Notes: generated by a model not told the origin, from the letters alone. DNA of 21,808 nucleotides from Tritrichomonas foetus (GCA_001839685.1 MLAK01000740.1:14289-36096), one strand, 5' to 3'; numbered from the stretch's first letter, positions 8,016-17,274 are shown. Translations and numbers: made by a program.

Positions 8016-8232
8016 TTTATGATTTTGATATTAAATATAAAATTTATTTATTAAAGATATACATTAAATCTCTTCCTTCCTGCTTTTATTTGTCTTTAAC
8101 TTTAGATGTTTAATAATAAAACATATTTTATAATATTTTATATACTATTGGATAATATTCTAAAATGAAAAATTATCATTAAATGTAATGATAAGATATA
8201 GTATCATTTATTTTTAATATCAATTCATCAAT
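8016..8232. other. convergent intergenic region
   Basis: AT-rich spacer between two convergent genes, holding both 3' untranslated regions. The phosphorylase stop reads TAAA on the minus strand, which overlaps the UAAA-type polyadenylation signal reported for trichomonads. No RNA gene is seen. Confidence 0.5.
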
Positions 8233-11031
8233 TTAAAGTTCGATTGGAATTCCACCATCTTCACCGTCTTCTCTTGAGTTCTTGCTTCCAGCTGTGCTCC
8301 TTTGTGGTGCTTCTCTTGCTGCTGGAATGACGTCATCCTTGACGAGTGATCCTTGGTGATGTCTTCTAAGTGATCCAACTGTTTGTGATCCTGGTTTTCC
8401 CTTGGTTTGTCTAACGACAGCTTGTCCGTTTGCGCCTTCAACAACACGTGGAAGTGGGCAAGGATGAACATCCCAGATCTGTTCAGCATATTCACTAATT
8501 GTACGATCAGAACTGAAGAATCCCATGTTTGCTGTTGATGTGATGCATTTCTTGATCCATGAATCTTTGTCTTGGTAAGCTTCATCAACTTTCTTTTGGA
8601 TATCAATAAACATGTCGAAATCTTGTCCACACAAATAGTGATCTTTTCCAGAAATAGAATCAATGATAACATCATATTCGTTTTCACCGAACATTCCACT
8701 TTGGATTGCAGTAAAGATACGTGAAAGACGATGTGAAATCTTACGTCCTTTTCCAGCTCGGATATCATCAACATCTTCAACTTTTGTACCAAAGAAGAAA
8801 ACATTTTCATTACCAATTGCGTCACCAATTTCAATATTGGCACCATCCCATGTTCCAACTATGAGTGAAGAATTGAAGGCAAATTTCATATTGGATGTTC
8901 CTGAAGCTTCTGTTCCTGCAGTAGAGATTTGTTCATTGATATCTGCTGCTGGGATGATCATTTCTGCCAAAGAAACGTTATAGTTTGGTAAATAGAGTAA
9001 TTTCAACATATCACCAACACGAGAATCATTGTTAATGACTCTGGCAACATTATTAATCAATTTAATAAGCTTTTTAGCGAAGAAGTAACCTGGTGCAGCT
9101 TTTCCACCAATAAGGACTGCACGTGGTTGCATTCCGTCAATGTTGCCATCAAGAATATTCAAGTAACGATCAATTACACCCAAAATGTTCAAAGTTTGAC
9201 GTTTGTATTCATGAATACGTTTGACTTGAACATCAAAAAGTTGAACAGATGGATTCAAACGAACACCCATTGTTTCATAGATGTAATTTGCCAATCTTTG
9301 CTTGTTTGCATGCTTGACAGCTGCCCATTCACCACAATAGTTAACATCATTAAGTTTAGTCATTAATTTCGTGAGTCCATTTGTTGTAAGTGCCCAATTT
9401 TCATCTCCAACAACCTGTGTGATGAGATTTGAAAGTTCTGGATTGCAGTGGTGAAGCCAACGGCGAACAGTGACACCATTAGTCTTATTTTGGAATTTGG
9501 TTGGCCATAATTCAGCGAAATCTTTGAATACGTATTGCTTCATGAGTTCAGAATGAATTGCAGCAACACCATTAACTGTGTGGGAGCCGATAACTGCGAG
9601 ATTAGCCATTCTCACTTGTTTGCAATAACCTTCTTCGATAATTGAAAGACTGCTAACAACCTGATCATTAACTCTATACTTATAACGAAGTTCTTCAAGG
9701 AACATTTGATTGAGTTCATAAATAATCTGAAGGTGTCGTGGCAGAACTTTTTCGAAAAGATTGACATTCCACTTTTCGAGAGCTTCTGGCATCAATGTGT
9801 GACAAGTGTAGCTGAATACTTTTGTGCAGATTTCATAAGATTCTCTAAAAGTGAGTCTTTCTTCATCAACAAGAATTCTGAGGAGCTCAGCAACCATAAC
9901 AGCAGGATGCGTATCGTTCAATTGAACTGCGGCATAGTTTGGAAGTTCGTGAATGTCGGCTTTATGGAAGAACTTCAATTTATGGATGATATCCTGAAGT
10001 GTTGCAGAAGACATGAAGAATTCTTGCATGAGACGCATTTCTTTGCCATCGTCAGAATTATCGTTCGGATAAAGAACAGAAGTGAGATTTTCAGCACGTT
10101 GCTTTTGAGTGATGGCATCATAATAATCGCCGTAGCGGAACTTTTCTGGGTCAAGTTCTTCGGCTGGACTGCTTGACCATAGCCTCAGTCCCAAAGTGTT
10201 GTCGGTTGCAAATCCAGGAATCATAAAATCATTTGCAACTGCGTTGATTGTCAGGCCGGGATGCCAGTATGAGCCTTCACATCTTCCATAGAAGTAAACT
10301 GGATAAACCACGCTGGTTTTCTGGACGCGCCATGGATCCCCATAATTGAGCCAATAATCGGGGACTTCCATTTGGCTTCCATCTGGCCCGATTGTTTGCT
10401 TGAACATTCCGAATGAGTACATGAGGCCATACCCCCATGCCGGAAGGTTGAGCGTGGCGAGGGAATCCATGAAGCATGCGGCAAGACGACCGAGACCACC
10501 ATTTCCAAGTCCAGGGTCGTATTCTTCCGTGTACAGGTTATCTATTGAAACGTCAAGCTCTGCGAGTGATTCACGATAGACATCTTCAAGTTCAAGATTG
10601 AGGAGAGCATTTCTGAGGAATCGACCAACTAAGAATTCAATTGAAACATAATAAATTTGTTTGACTTTTTGGGAAATGAAATACTCTTGCGTGTCGTTGA
10701 AAAGTTCAATTAAGCGATCTCTGACCGAATAAGAAGCGGCAAGATAAGCGGAAAATTTATCAAAATTAAATCTCGATCTGGCGCAAGTGTATTCGATGTG
10801 AGTGACGAAAGAGCTTTGAACGCTTTCTTTGTCAGCTGGAATGTAATTGTGCATGAGTTTCCAAAGGTAGGCATGCTTTGCTTCTTCACGATCTGGAGTT
10901 TCTTGTGGCGTATTCTCGAGCTTTTCTTGAATGGCTTGAACGGGGGCGGTAGCAACATCTTTTGGAGGTGGGGCTGCTGTTGGCCAGAAGGGACGGAAAC
11001 CAGCGCGTCTGGAATTGGGCTTTGGAGGCAT
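8233..11031 (-). CDS. glycogen phosphorylase
   Basis: 932 codons. I chose ATG 11031-11029 (MPPKP); the frame extends 13 codons further only by using a TTG. The enzyme phosphorolyses alpha-1,4 glucan to glucose 1-phosphate, feeding cytosolic glycolysis from glycogen. Family hallmarks are GLGNGGLGRLAACF (residues 174-187), QLNDTHPAV, RRWLHHCNPEL, VKRIHEYKRQ, GGKAAPGY and the pyridoxal-phosphate site EASGTSNMKF, whose lysine is Lys716. Compared with the ~840-residue animal enzyme it has a longer Pro/Ala-rich N-terminus. It also has a ~65-residue C-terminal tail after HPCPLPRV, basic and Ser/Gln-rich (SLRRHHQGS) and ending acidic. The tail has no counterpart I know and could carry regulatory phosphosites. 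The animal Ser14 region is not recognisable. The 5' third is noticeably richer in G+C than the 3' end. Confidence 0.97.
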   Translation of the reverse strand: MPPKPNSRRAGFRPFWPTAAPPPKDVATAPVQAIQEKLENTPQETPDREEAKHAYLWKLMHNYIPADKESVQSSFVTHIEYTCARSRFNFDKFSAYLAASYSVRDRLIELFNDTQEYFISQKVKQIYYVSIEFLVGRFLRNALLNLELEDVYRESLAELDVSIDNLYTEEYDPGLGNGGLGRLAACFMDSLATLNLPAWGYGLMYSFGMFKQTIGPDGSQMEVPDYWLNYGDPWRVQKTSVVYPVYFYGRCEGSYWHPGLTINAVANDFMIPGFATDNTLGLRLWSSSPAEELDPEKFRYGDYYDAITQKQRAENLTSVLYPNDNSDDGKEMRLMQEFFMSSATLQDIIHKLKFFHKADIHELPNYAAVQLNDTHPAVMVAELLRILVDEERLTFRESYEICTKVFSYTCHTLMPEALEKWNVNLFEKVLPRHLQIIYELNQMFLEELRYKYRVNDQVVSSLSIIEEGYCKQVRMANLAVIGSHTVNGVAAIHSELMKQYVFKDFAELWPTKFQNKTNGVTVRRWLHHCNPELSNLITQVVGDENWALTTNGLTKLMTKLNDVNYCGEWAAVKHANKQRLANYIYETMGVRLNPSVQLFDVQVKRIHEYKRQTLNILGVIDRYLNILDGNIDGMQPRAVLIGGKAAPGYFFAKKLIKLINNVARVINNDSRVGDMLKLLYLPNYNVSLAEMIIPAADINEQISTAGTEASGTSNMKFAFNSSLIVGTWDGANIEIGDAIGNENVFFFGTKVEDVDDIRAGKGRKISHRLSRIFTAIQSGMFGENEYDVIIDSISGKDHYLCGQDFDMFIDIQKKVDEAYQDKDSWIKKCITSTANMGFFSSDRTISEYAEQIWDVHPCPLPRVVEGANGQAVVRQTKGKPGSQTVGSLRRHHQGSLVKDDVIPAAREAPQRSTAGSKNSREDGEDGGIPIEL

Positions 11032-11036
11032 TTTGA

Positions 11037-11042
11037 GAGTGA
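11037..11042 (-). promoter_or_regulatory. candidate initiator (TCACTC) of glycogen phosphorylase
   Basis: On the minus strand, TCACTC fits TCA(+1)Py(T/A), with +1 A at 11040, 9 nt upstream of the chosen ATG. Very short leaders are typical of trichomonads. It also supports starting at MPPKP, since the upstream TTG at 11070 would precede the predicted transcript start. Confidence 0.45.
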
Positions 11043-11703
11043 TTTGATAAAAATTCCGGTTAGTATTCAATATTTCTGTGTCGATTGTTCAGATAATTCT
11101 TCAAATTTCAATGATATTATTTTCTGGAATTGAGAAAAATGTGAACAAAAATACTCTCAAAAATAAAAATATATTCAAAAGTTAACAAATTCTATTCTGT
11201 GAATGGTCAAAAAATTAAAAATTTGAATGAAATTGACTACCCATATAACTTTTTGAATTAGCAGAAAAAAATGAAATGAAATAAAAAAATAATCATTAAT
11301 GATATTATTCGGCCCGTTTAATGACTAAAACTATTTGCATGAGGATTGAGTGAGAAAATGATGAACACAAGGGATTGATATATCTAAAACAGCTGTCGAA
11401 TTCAATAAATAATAAAAAATGATGATGAAATATTATATATTTTTCACAAAATTATCATCAAAGTATAAAGCCGTTTCTAATTATAATGACCAAAAGAAAT
11501 TGTAAATGATGTTCATATAACATATTTATTTACTCGTGTTTTCTCAAAAAAATCAATCACATTTTAATTTGATATAACTGAATGATATTATTAAATCGTT
11601 TAATGAAATGTAAACAATGCATGAGAATATTTGAAAATAAGATATGAAAGAAATATTTACAAATTACAATCCCTTACTATTTTACTAACATAAACCTAAT
11701 ATT
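11043..11703. other. intergenic region between two minus-strand genes
   Basis: About 660 bp of AT-rich sequence without a recognisable gene. It holds the 3' end of the WRAP73 gene and the phosphorylase upstream region. A perfect 12-bp palindrome, ATCATTAATGAT, lies near 11292-11303. No RNA gene was found by eye. Confidence 0.5.
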
Positions 11704-12987
11704 CTATACAGCGAGTGCAATAGTGCCAGCATCTCTATCAACCATTAAAAACGCTTTTCCATCACATCTCCAAGCAAAATCTTGAACTCGCATCATATCC
11801 ACTGATGAAATCATGCTGATTCCAGTAGGGTTCCATAAAGCAACAAATCCCGACCCGCTTGTCATTAAAATTGATTCATCTTTTGGTGACCATTCAAATT
11901 TAATTATCGGTGCCATCAAAACTACAACAGCCACCAATGATATAGTCTCAGCGTTCCAAATATATAAAGCTGATGGTGTTTGTGCAGATGTTGAGGCAAG
12001 TAATTTGTTTCCAATTGCCCATTTGATATTCGTGATTCCACTTTCACCAGTCTGCTTCAGGGAAATGCTTGAATCACGCTCATCAAATGAATCTCCATTT
12101 TCTACGTAGATTGTAATCGGTTGATGTCCAAATGTTGGCTCATGAAGGAATTCTGTTAATATGCTCCAATTGATTTCATTGTAAATGAGAAGTCGAACAT
12201 AGTCATCATAACCACCGACTGCTATAATTTTTGAATTCTGACAAGCTGTTGCTTCAGTGATACCTAAAAATCCATCATATGCTGAATGATCACATATAGT
12301 TTTGGTTTGTGTATTAATCATTTGTAACATGTGATGTGAAATTGAATCAATCACATAAACAATTTTACTGTTTGCTGTCCATTTTACAACAGCAGAATCT
12401 AATGTTGATAAAATAAATGACATTTTTTGTTTGTATGTTTGTGAATCTAAAATAACTAAAGAATCTTTTCCATATTCTCGTGTTAAAATTGCTAGCGATT
12501 TACCATCTGGTGAGTATGAAACAGCAGATTGTATATTTTTTGGCGGTGGTAGCTTCCGAATTGATTTCTTTTCTAAATCCCAAACAAATAAGGTTGAAAC
12601 GCAATATCCAAAAATTAGGATAAATCGAGAATCAGGTGACCATAATATATTTTCCGTATCGACTATTCCACCTGAAACACCTGCGTATGAGACTGTGAGA
12701 TGGTTTTCATTATATCGAGTTTGCTCAACAAAATATATTTGAAGTGAATTTTGTGTTTTCATTAAAGCAAGTAATAATTTTGAGTCAGGCGACCAATAGA
12801 ATGAATCTACATTCGTTGGACATTCAATCGTTGTCATTGGTTGAAGCGTAATACAATCGCGGATTTGTATTGAAGCATCTGATGAAAGGGTTGCAATATA
12901 TTGACCATCTGGACTAAATGAAAATGTATCATCTTGTCGAGCATCACATAAAATTGGTTCTCTTATTTTAAATTTGTTCGCTTTCAT
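11704..12987 (-). CDS. WRAP73: WRAP73/WDR8-family WD40 protein
   Basis: 427 codons, ATG 12987-12985, TAG stop; length is close to the animal protein (~460). The whole chain is built of WD40-type blades with repeated FSPDG/WSPDS turns (residues ~25, 66, 117, 160, 367) and few canonical WD ends. The assignment rests on family-specific stretches. IIAVGGYDDYVRLLIYNEINW (starting 254) followed by LTEFLHEP corresponds to the WRAP73 blade with 'TEF-H'. PSALYIWNAETISLVAVV (338-355) plus FEWSP and ALWNPTG also match. In animals WRAP73 acts at centriolar satellites, and in fission yeast Wdr8 anchors microtubule minus ends with Msd1 and kinesin-14 Pkl1. A basal-body/spindle-pole role here is inferred from family. 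A short loop around 298-310 replaces a longer insert in the human protein. It is transcribed divergently from the neighbouring coiled-coil gene. Confidence 0.8.
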   Translation of the reverse strand: MKANKFKIREPILCDARQDDTFSFSPDGQYIATLSSDASIQIRDCITLQPMTTIECPTNVDSFYWSPDSKLLLALMKTQNSLQIYFVEQTRYNENHLTVSYAGVSGGIVDTENILWSPDSRFILIFGYCVSTLFVWDLEKKSIRKLPPPKNIQSAVSYSPDGKSLAILTREYGKDSLVILDSQTYKQKMSFILSTLDSAVVKWTANSKIVYVIDSISHHMLQMINTQTKTICDHSAYDGFLGITEATACQNSKIIAVGGYDDYVRLLIYNEINWSILTEFLHEPTFGHQPITIYVENGDSFDERDSSISLKQTGESGITNIKWAIGNKLLASTSAQTPSALYIWNAETISLVAVVVLMAPIIKFEWSPKDESILMTSGSGFVALWNPTGISMISSVDMMRVQDFAWRCDGKAFLMVDRDAGTIALAV

Positions 12988-13121
12988 CTTTTAGCCCAAA
13001 ATTTTTAAACGGCAACAAAGGTTTTTGATGGATTTTTTTTAATGAAAATCATGAATGACATTCTAACTTTTTATGCATAAATTGAGGCTGACAAATATTG
13101 TAACTCAATTTAGATAAATGA
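12988..13121. promoter_or_regulatory. 134-bp divergent promoter region
   Basis: This segment must drive both the WRAP73 gene (minus) and the coiled-coil gene (plus). It contains AAACGG/CCGTTT near 13006-13011 and TCAATT near 13105-13110, but no clear TCA-Py-W initiator. A three-codon open frame (ATG AAT GAA TAA, 13118-13129) overlaps the start of the coiled-coil gene. Confidence 0.45.
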
Positions 13122-14147
13122 ATGAATAATGAAATTCGCATGATTCCAGTCGAAATATCTTCATCAGAAGATTCGCTACCAAATGAGCCGCCGATTTCAA
13201 GTCTCAACGGTAAAAAACAACAGCCGACTCCACAATTTAATAAGCCCAATAACTCGAACAATTATAGCTTAAAAGAAAAACAAGTAAAATATCTGGATTT
13301 AGGAAGTTTACGATCAGAAATGTCTCGAATTAGAGACCGATTATTCGACATTCAAAATCAAGAAGATCAAACGTTAGAAACTTATGCAAAAGCAGAAACA
13401 GAGAAGCAACAAAAAATAAACGCACTGAAGAAAAACTGCAAAAAAGCGAATTTTCCAAACATTAAAAAAAACCAAAATTATATTCACACTTATGAAGAAT
13501 TGAAGCAACTTTTTGAAACATCAATTCAACAATCAGAAGAAAATAGAAAATTGAGAGAACAAATAGTTGAAAATGACCATCATAATTACTTCAAAATCAA
13601 CGAAGAACAAAATCGTGCTTCAGATGCAAGATTTAAATATGATGGCGATCGTCTTGCTCTAGAGCAAGCCAGATTGGAATATGACCGAATGAAATTAGAA
13701 AATACTGAATTGAAAGAGCTCGCTGAATCAATTCGTGATGAGTATATCGGCTTGAATAGCCAAGAAAAAATTTATCAAGATGAATTCGTTCGAATTGAAA
13801 ACAAACTCAATTCACAAAAGAAAAAATTCAATGAATTGACAGAAATTTACATTGAAGTGAAGCAAAAAAATGATATTTTAAATAAAGAAAGAGAAAAAAG
13901 AGAAGAGATATACAAAAAACGTCTTGAGGACGCAATTGAAAAAAGAGATAATCTAAAGAATTTCATCGATGATGTCAAAAATCAACAAAAAGAAGCGGAT
14001 GAAGCGGTTGAAGCGGCAAAAAATAAAATTGAAGATTTAATCTTCGATCGAGACAGACTTGATTCGGAAATCCAACATTTGATTCAGATGAAAGAGAGAA
14101 GAAATGAACAACAGATTCAATTTAATTTGTTATTAAATAATGTTTAA
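13122..14147 (+). CDS. coiled-coil protein of unknown function
   Basis: 341 codons, ATG 13122-13124, TAA stop. Met7 (13140) is an alternative start and would avoid the overlapping mini-frame at 13118-13129. Residues 1-50 are polar, Ser/Pro/Asn-rich and probably disordered. From about 60 to the end the chain is almost continuous charged heptad-like sequence rich in Glu, Lys, Gln and Leu, with few prolines after residue 115. That predicts a long coiled coil with a break around 105-120. There is no signal peptide or membrane segment. I do not recognise a family. The divergent neighbour is WRAP73, whose known partners (SSX2IP/Msd1) are coiled-coil proteins, so a microtubule-organising or cytoskeletal role is a reasonable but unproven idea. 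Confidence 0.8.
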   Translation: MNNEIRMIPVEISSSEDSLPNEPPISSLNGKKQQPTPQFNKPNNSNNYSLKEKQVKYLDLGSLRSEMSRIRDRLFDIQNQEDQTLETYAKAETEKQQKINALKKNCKKANFPNIKKNQNYIHTYEELKQLFETSIQQSEENRKLREQIVENDHHNYFKINEEQNRASDARFKYDGDRLALEQARLEYDRMKLENTELKELAESIRDEYIGLNSQEKIYQDEFVRIENKLNSQKKKFNELTEIYIEVKQKNDILNKEREKREEIYKKRLEDAIEKRDNLKNFIDDVKNQQKEADEAVEAAKNKIEDLIFDRDRLDSEIQHLIQMKERRNEQQIQFNLLLNNV

Positions 14148-14685
14148 TCAAAAATTGAAAAATGTCTTTGTTTTATTATACTACACATCATATTATCAAA
14201 AATGTTTTGTTAGAAGGCTAATTTGATTGCCTATATTAAATCATATAATTTTTTTATACATTTATATTAAATATATATTTTTATTTTATTGAGAGGATGA
14301 ATTTCAACATGCATCATATAATTGTAGTGAACGAGATAAATAAATGTAATACAAATAATTTGATGAGGAGTTAAAATTCAGATTATCCTAAAATTTTTAT
14401 CTACAAATTTATTTAACTAGAAGAAACAACAAAGTTCTACATACCTAATATAAGATGCTTATCACTCAAAGAAAACATATTCTTGAATTCATAATTCTTT
14501 TTAGAAGGGAAAACCAATCCAAATTTCAATTTATCAATCCCATTTTTTGAGAAAACAGAAATTAATCATTGAATTTTTCTGAATTGATCTATTCAAAAGT
14601 CATGAACAATTTTTCATAAACATTTGAATACATTCTTTCGATACAAAAAACGGTTTTAACTCAATTTTGATTTTAATTCTCGAAA
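14148..14685. other. intergenic region between coiled-coil and CK1 genes
   Basis: 538 bp of AT-rich DNA with no recognisable coding or RNA gene. Just before the CK1 start are AACGGTT (about 14650-14656), which resembles a Myb-type site, and TCAATT (about 14661-14666). Nothing else stands out. Confidence 0.5.
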
Positions 14686-15978
14686 ATGGAACTTGTCGTC
14701 GGTAACCGATTCACAATCAGACGCAGAATCGGTGGCGGAAGTTTTGGTGATATTTTTTCAGGAACCGATTTACAAAGTGGCGGAGACGTCGCAATCAAAC
14801 TGGAGCCGATTCGCTCCAGGAGTCCTCAGCTCGAACTCGAATACAAAATATATCAAATCCTTGAAGGTGGATGCTGCGTTCCTCGCGTGTACTGGTTCGG
14901 CAGCGAATCCAAATATAATATTTTGGTTATGGATCGCCTTGGAAGCTCGCTTGAAGATATTTTCGTTCTACAGAAAAGTTCGTTTTCGCTTAAAACAGTT
15001 TTGATGCTTGTCGATCACATGCTTCAATGTATCGAATTCCTGCATAGACGAAATTTAGTACATAGAGACATCAAACCCGACAATTTTATGATGGGAACCG
15101 GAAATAACAGTACACAGGTTTATATCATTGATTTTGGACTGTCCAAACGATTTCAAGATCCAAAGACACATGAGCACATTCAAATGACAGAAAGCCGATC
15201 TCTAACAGGTACTGCCAGATACGCCTCAGTTAATGCAATGCAAGGCAAGGAGCAGTCTCGGCGTGATGACCTTGAATCGCTTGGTTTTGTATGGCTTTAT
15301 TTTTTGAGGGGGTCGCTTCCTTGGTCAGGAATTCCTGCCAAGACGACAGAAGAAAAAATGCGGAAAATTACTGAAGTTAAACGTGCAACATCTTTTGAGA
15401 CTCTTTGTGAGGGATTTCCACAAGAGTTTGTGGATTACTTCAAATCAGTCAGAAGGCTGGGCTTTACAGAAGAACCAAAATATGCAGAATACAGAAAAAT
15501 GTTTCGTGATTTATTCATTCGTCAAGGATTTGAATTTGATAGTGTCTACGACTGGACAGACTCAGTTCCTCGTGTTCCACTTGTCCGAAAAGCAAGACCA
15601 GCTATGGCCTTACCACCTCAGCCATTGCCAAATACGCAACCGCCGTCTTCAGCTGCATCGCCGAGAGAGTCGCTCGAAGTAAAGCGGCCATCAATTTTCG
15701 ATTCACAACAGAGAATTAGTTTGAGAAAGCCTGAAATATCAAATACAGCAACAGGAAAGCCACAATCAAGACAAAGAAAAACAAAGGCTCCTTTGCCGTA
15801 CAACAACTTGTCTAATCCACACTTCAGAGTCATTCCAAAGCCGCCACAACCGCCACCAGTGAGAACTGCACTACCATCACCAAAGAAACACTCAAGATCC
15901 AAACTAAACTTGAGGGCGAAACAGGGAAGGTCGATACTACCTACAATCGACAATAAGCGCGATTCTAATATGTTTTGA
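14686..15978 (+). CDS. casein kinase 1 family Ser/Thr kinase
   Basis: 430 codons. The catalytic domain spans residues ~9-275: glycine loop IGGGSFG (15-21), ATP lysine Lys38 (AIKLE), catalytic HRDIKPDN (Asp128) and DFG (Asp149). CK1-specific features are TARYASVN followed by QSRRDDLESLG, and the lack of a canonical APE motif. All catalytic residues are present, so it should phosphorylate acidic or primed Ser/Thr substrates. The closest group appears to be CK1 delta/epsilon-like, but trichomonads carry many CK1 paralogues. The tail (~290-430) is proline-rich, then basic (KKHSRSKLNLRAKQGR), and probably regulatory or targeting. No lipidation motif ends the protein (DSNMF). The start is supported because the glycine loop begins at the usual distance from Met1. 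The gene converges on the proteasome gene. Confidence 0.96.
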   Translation: MELVVGNRFTIRRRIGGGSFGDIFSGTDLQSGGDVAIKLEPIRSRSPQLELEYKIYQILEGGCCVPRVYWFGSESKYNILVMDRLGSSLEDIFVLQKSSFSLKTVLMLVDHMLQCIEFLHRRNLVHRDIKPDNFMMGTGNNSTQVYIIDFGLSKRFQDPKTHEHIQMTESRSLTGTARYASVNAMQGKEQSRRDDLESLGFVWLYFLRGSLPWSGIPAKTTEEKMRKITEVKRATSFETLCEGFPQEFVDYFKSVRRLGFTEEPKYAEYRKMFRDLFIRQGFEFDSVYDWTDSVPRVPLVRKARPAMALPPQPLPNTQPPSSAASPRESLEVKRPSIFDSQQRISLRKPEISNTATGKPQSRQRKTKAPLPYNNLSNPHFRVIPKPPQPPPVRTALPSPKKHSRSKLNLRAKQGRSILPTIDNKRDSNMF

Positions 15979-16471
15979 ATAAAAATAGAAATATGTATAT
16001 TACATCCAATACTTTATTATTTTACTATTATTTCTATTCTCAATCTCGAGCGCTTTTGATTTGCACATATTTTTTATTGATAAGCATTTCTAGAATAACT
16101 CATTGTGAGCACTCAACAGAAACACCATTTTTACATACAAATGTATATTTTCATAAGATAAGAAGCGATCTTTATCACAAAAGAAATGATTTTCCAGTTT
16201 TCATTCATGAAACCGTAATCGCAAATTTAGTTGCTGCACTAATCTATTTCTTCTGATGGTAATTACATTTTAAGGTCACAAAAATGATCTTAATTGTAGA
16301 AGAATATAGATTTTCACAGTTTCTTTCTTTCATATGAAAAATCTTTGGAAATGCGAATTTTAGTTTGTAATTCAAAAAACGCCAGCCGAGATTTGGATAA
16401 AATAAAGGAAATGAAGGAAGAATCATAGATATGTAAAAAAATTCAAGAGTTTTATTAAACTGAAAAAGTGC
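15979..16471. other. convergent intergenic region, CK1 to proteasome
   Basis: 493 bp between two 3' ends. ATAAA-type strings follow both stops (GAATAAAA after CK1; TTTAATAAAA on the minus strand after the proteasome gene), possible polyadenylation signals. An 87-codon plus-strand frame (15993-16256) has a hydrophobic Tyr/Phe-rich start but no recognisable motif and lies where a 3' UTR is expected. I do not call it a gene. Confidence 0.5.
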
Positions 16472-17266
16472 TCACGCGGCTGCCTCCTCTGCAACTCCGT
16501 CGAGGATCTCTAAATGAACTTCTGGTGGGTGGAGAGGCTTTGTTGTTGATGAAATAACCTCAATTGTTCCGCGCTTGATTGGTGCATTCATTCTGAATGT
16601 TCTTTCGTTTGTTACGCGATAGTGTGAAATATATTCATGTCCAGTATTCTTAATAACACAAAGGTTCACGTTGGAACCTGATCCGAGGTCGTTTGTAATA
16701 CCAGCTTCAATGGCATCTGCGACGAGCTCCTTGCAAGCTTCTTCTGACATTTTTGGCTTCCATCCAGCTTCGAGGACTGAAACGGCGGCCATTGAACCAC
16801 TTCCCATTGTTGAGAATGGTGATTTGGAACAAGAACCATTAGCATACATTGTATAGACTGATGGGCCTTGGAAATCAACACCGGCGACGATAAGATATGC
16901 TTCGATATATCCTTGATATTTGAAAAGGCGTGATGTCAGAAGTGTAGCAGCTTGATAAACGCGTGGCTGCATACCGGAATTCATTGTATAGAGGCGAAGT
17001 TTTGATGAAATAAGAGTTGTAATTTGATCATTATCGGCAGCTGTTCCAGCTCCGCAGCACCAAATATTATCGGAGATGTAGTGAATTTTGAATTCGTCTT
17101 TCACGGCGACAACTGGGCCGGCGGTTGCTCTAGTATCTGCACCAAGAACAACACCACCATCAAAAACTGCAGCAGCGATTGTAGTACCTGTCTTAAGCTT
17201 CTTTGGTTGGACCTTGAGGCTTTCGTTACGTGCGTAAAGATCGAAATCGAATCCTTTGTTTTGCAT
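16472..17266 (-). CDS. 20S proteasome subunit beta2 (PSMB7/Pup1-type), catalytic
   Basis: 264 codons. A 27-residue propeptide ends KTG before Thr28, the N-terminal nucleophile exposed by autocatalytic cleavage. Mature-numbering Asp17 (Asp44, GADTRAT) and Lys33 (Lys60, FKIHY) are present, as are CCGAGTAADND, YQGYIEAYLIVAGVD, the GSGS turn and NDLGSGSNV. These are typical of beta2, the trypsin-like site in the inner rings of the 20S core, in cytosol and nucleus. The C-terminus after the core is an extended arm (TTKPLHPPEVHLEIL) as in beta2, which wraps around beta3. Length and all catalytic residues are normal. It is divergent from the TAF5-like gene, with 336 bp between starts. Confidence 0.97.
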   Translation of the reverse strand: MQNKGFDFDLYARNESLKVQPKKLKTGTTIAAAVFDGGVVLGADTRATAGPVVAVKDEFKIHYISDNIWCCGAGTAADNDQITTLISSKLRLYTMNSGMQPRVYQAATLLTSRLFKYQGYIEAYLIVAGVDFQGPSVYTMYANGSCSKSPFSTMGSGSMAAVSVLEAGWKPKMSEEACKELVADAIEAGITNDLGSGSNVNLCVIKNTGHEYISHYRVTNERTFRMNAPIKRGTIEVISSTTKPLHPPEVHLEILDGVAEEAAA

Positions 17267-17268
17267 AT

Positions 17269-17274
17269 GAATGA
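17269..17274 (-). promoter_or_regulatory. candidate initiator (TCATTC) of the proteasome beta2 gene
   Basis: On the minus strand, TCATTC fits the trichomonad initiator TCA(+1)Py(T/A), with +1 A at 17272, 6 nt upstream of the ATG. This is within the usual very short leader length. Confidence 0.5.

Noticed and set aside
8220..8858. 212-codon frame overlapping the 3' end of glycogen phosphorylase on the same strand
   Set aside because: It begins at TTG, runs in another frame through well-conserved phosphorylase sequence, and its Lys/Gln/Leu-rich product has no motif. It is a shadow of the real gene.
9706..10176. 156-codon plus-strand frame
   Set aside because: Antisense to conserved phosphorylase catalytic sequence, with no motif.
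11032..11070. Longer phosphorylase start at 11070
   Set aside because: It would need a TTG start and would lie upstream of the likely transcription start at 11040. ATG at 11031 is the first good start.
15993..16256. 87-codon frame with a hydrophobic start between CK1 and the proteasome gene
   Set aside because: It lies where the CK1 3' UTR is expected, has no recognisable domain, and its composition is typical of AT-rich random frames. Transcript or conservation data could reverse this.
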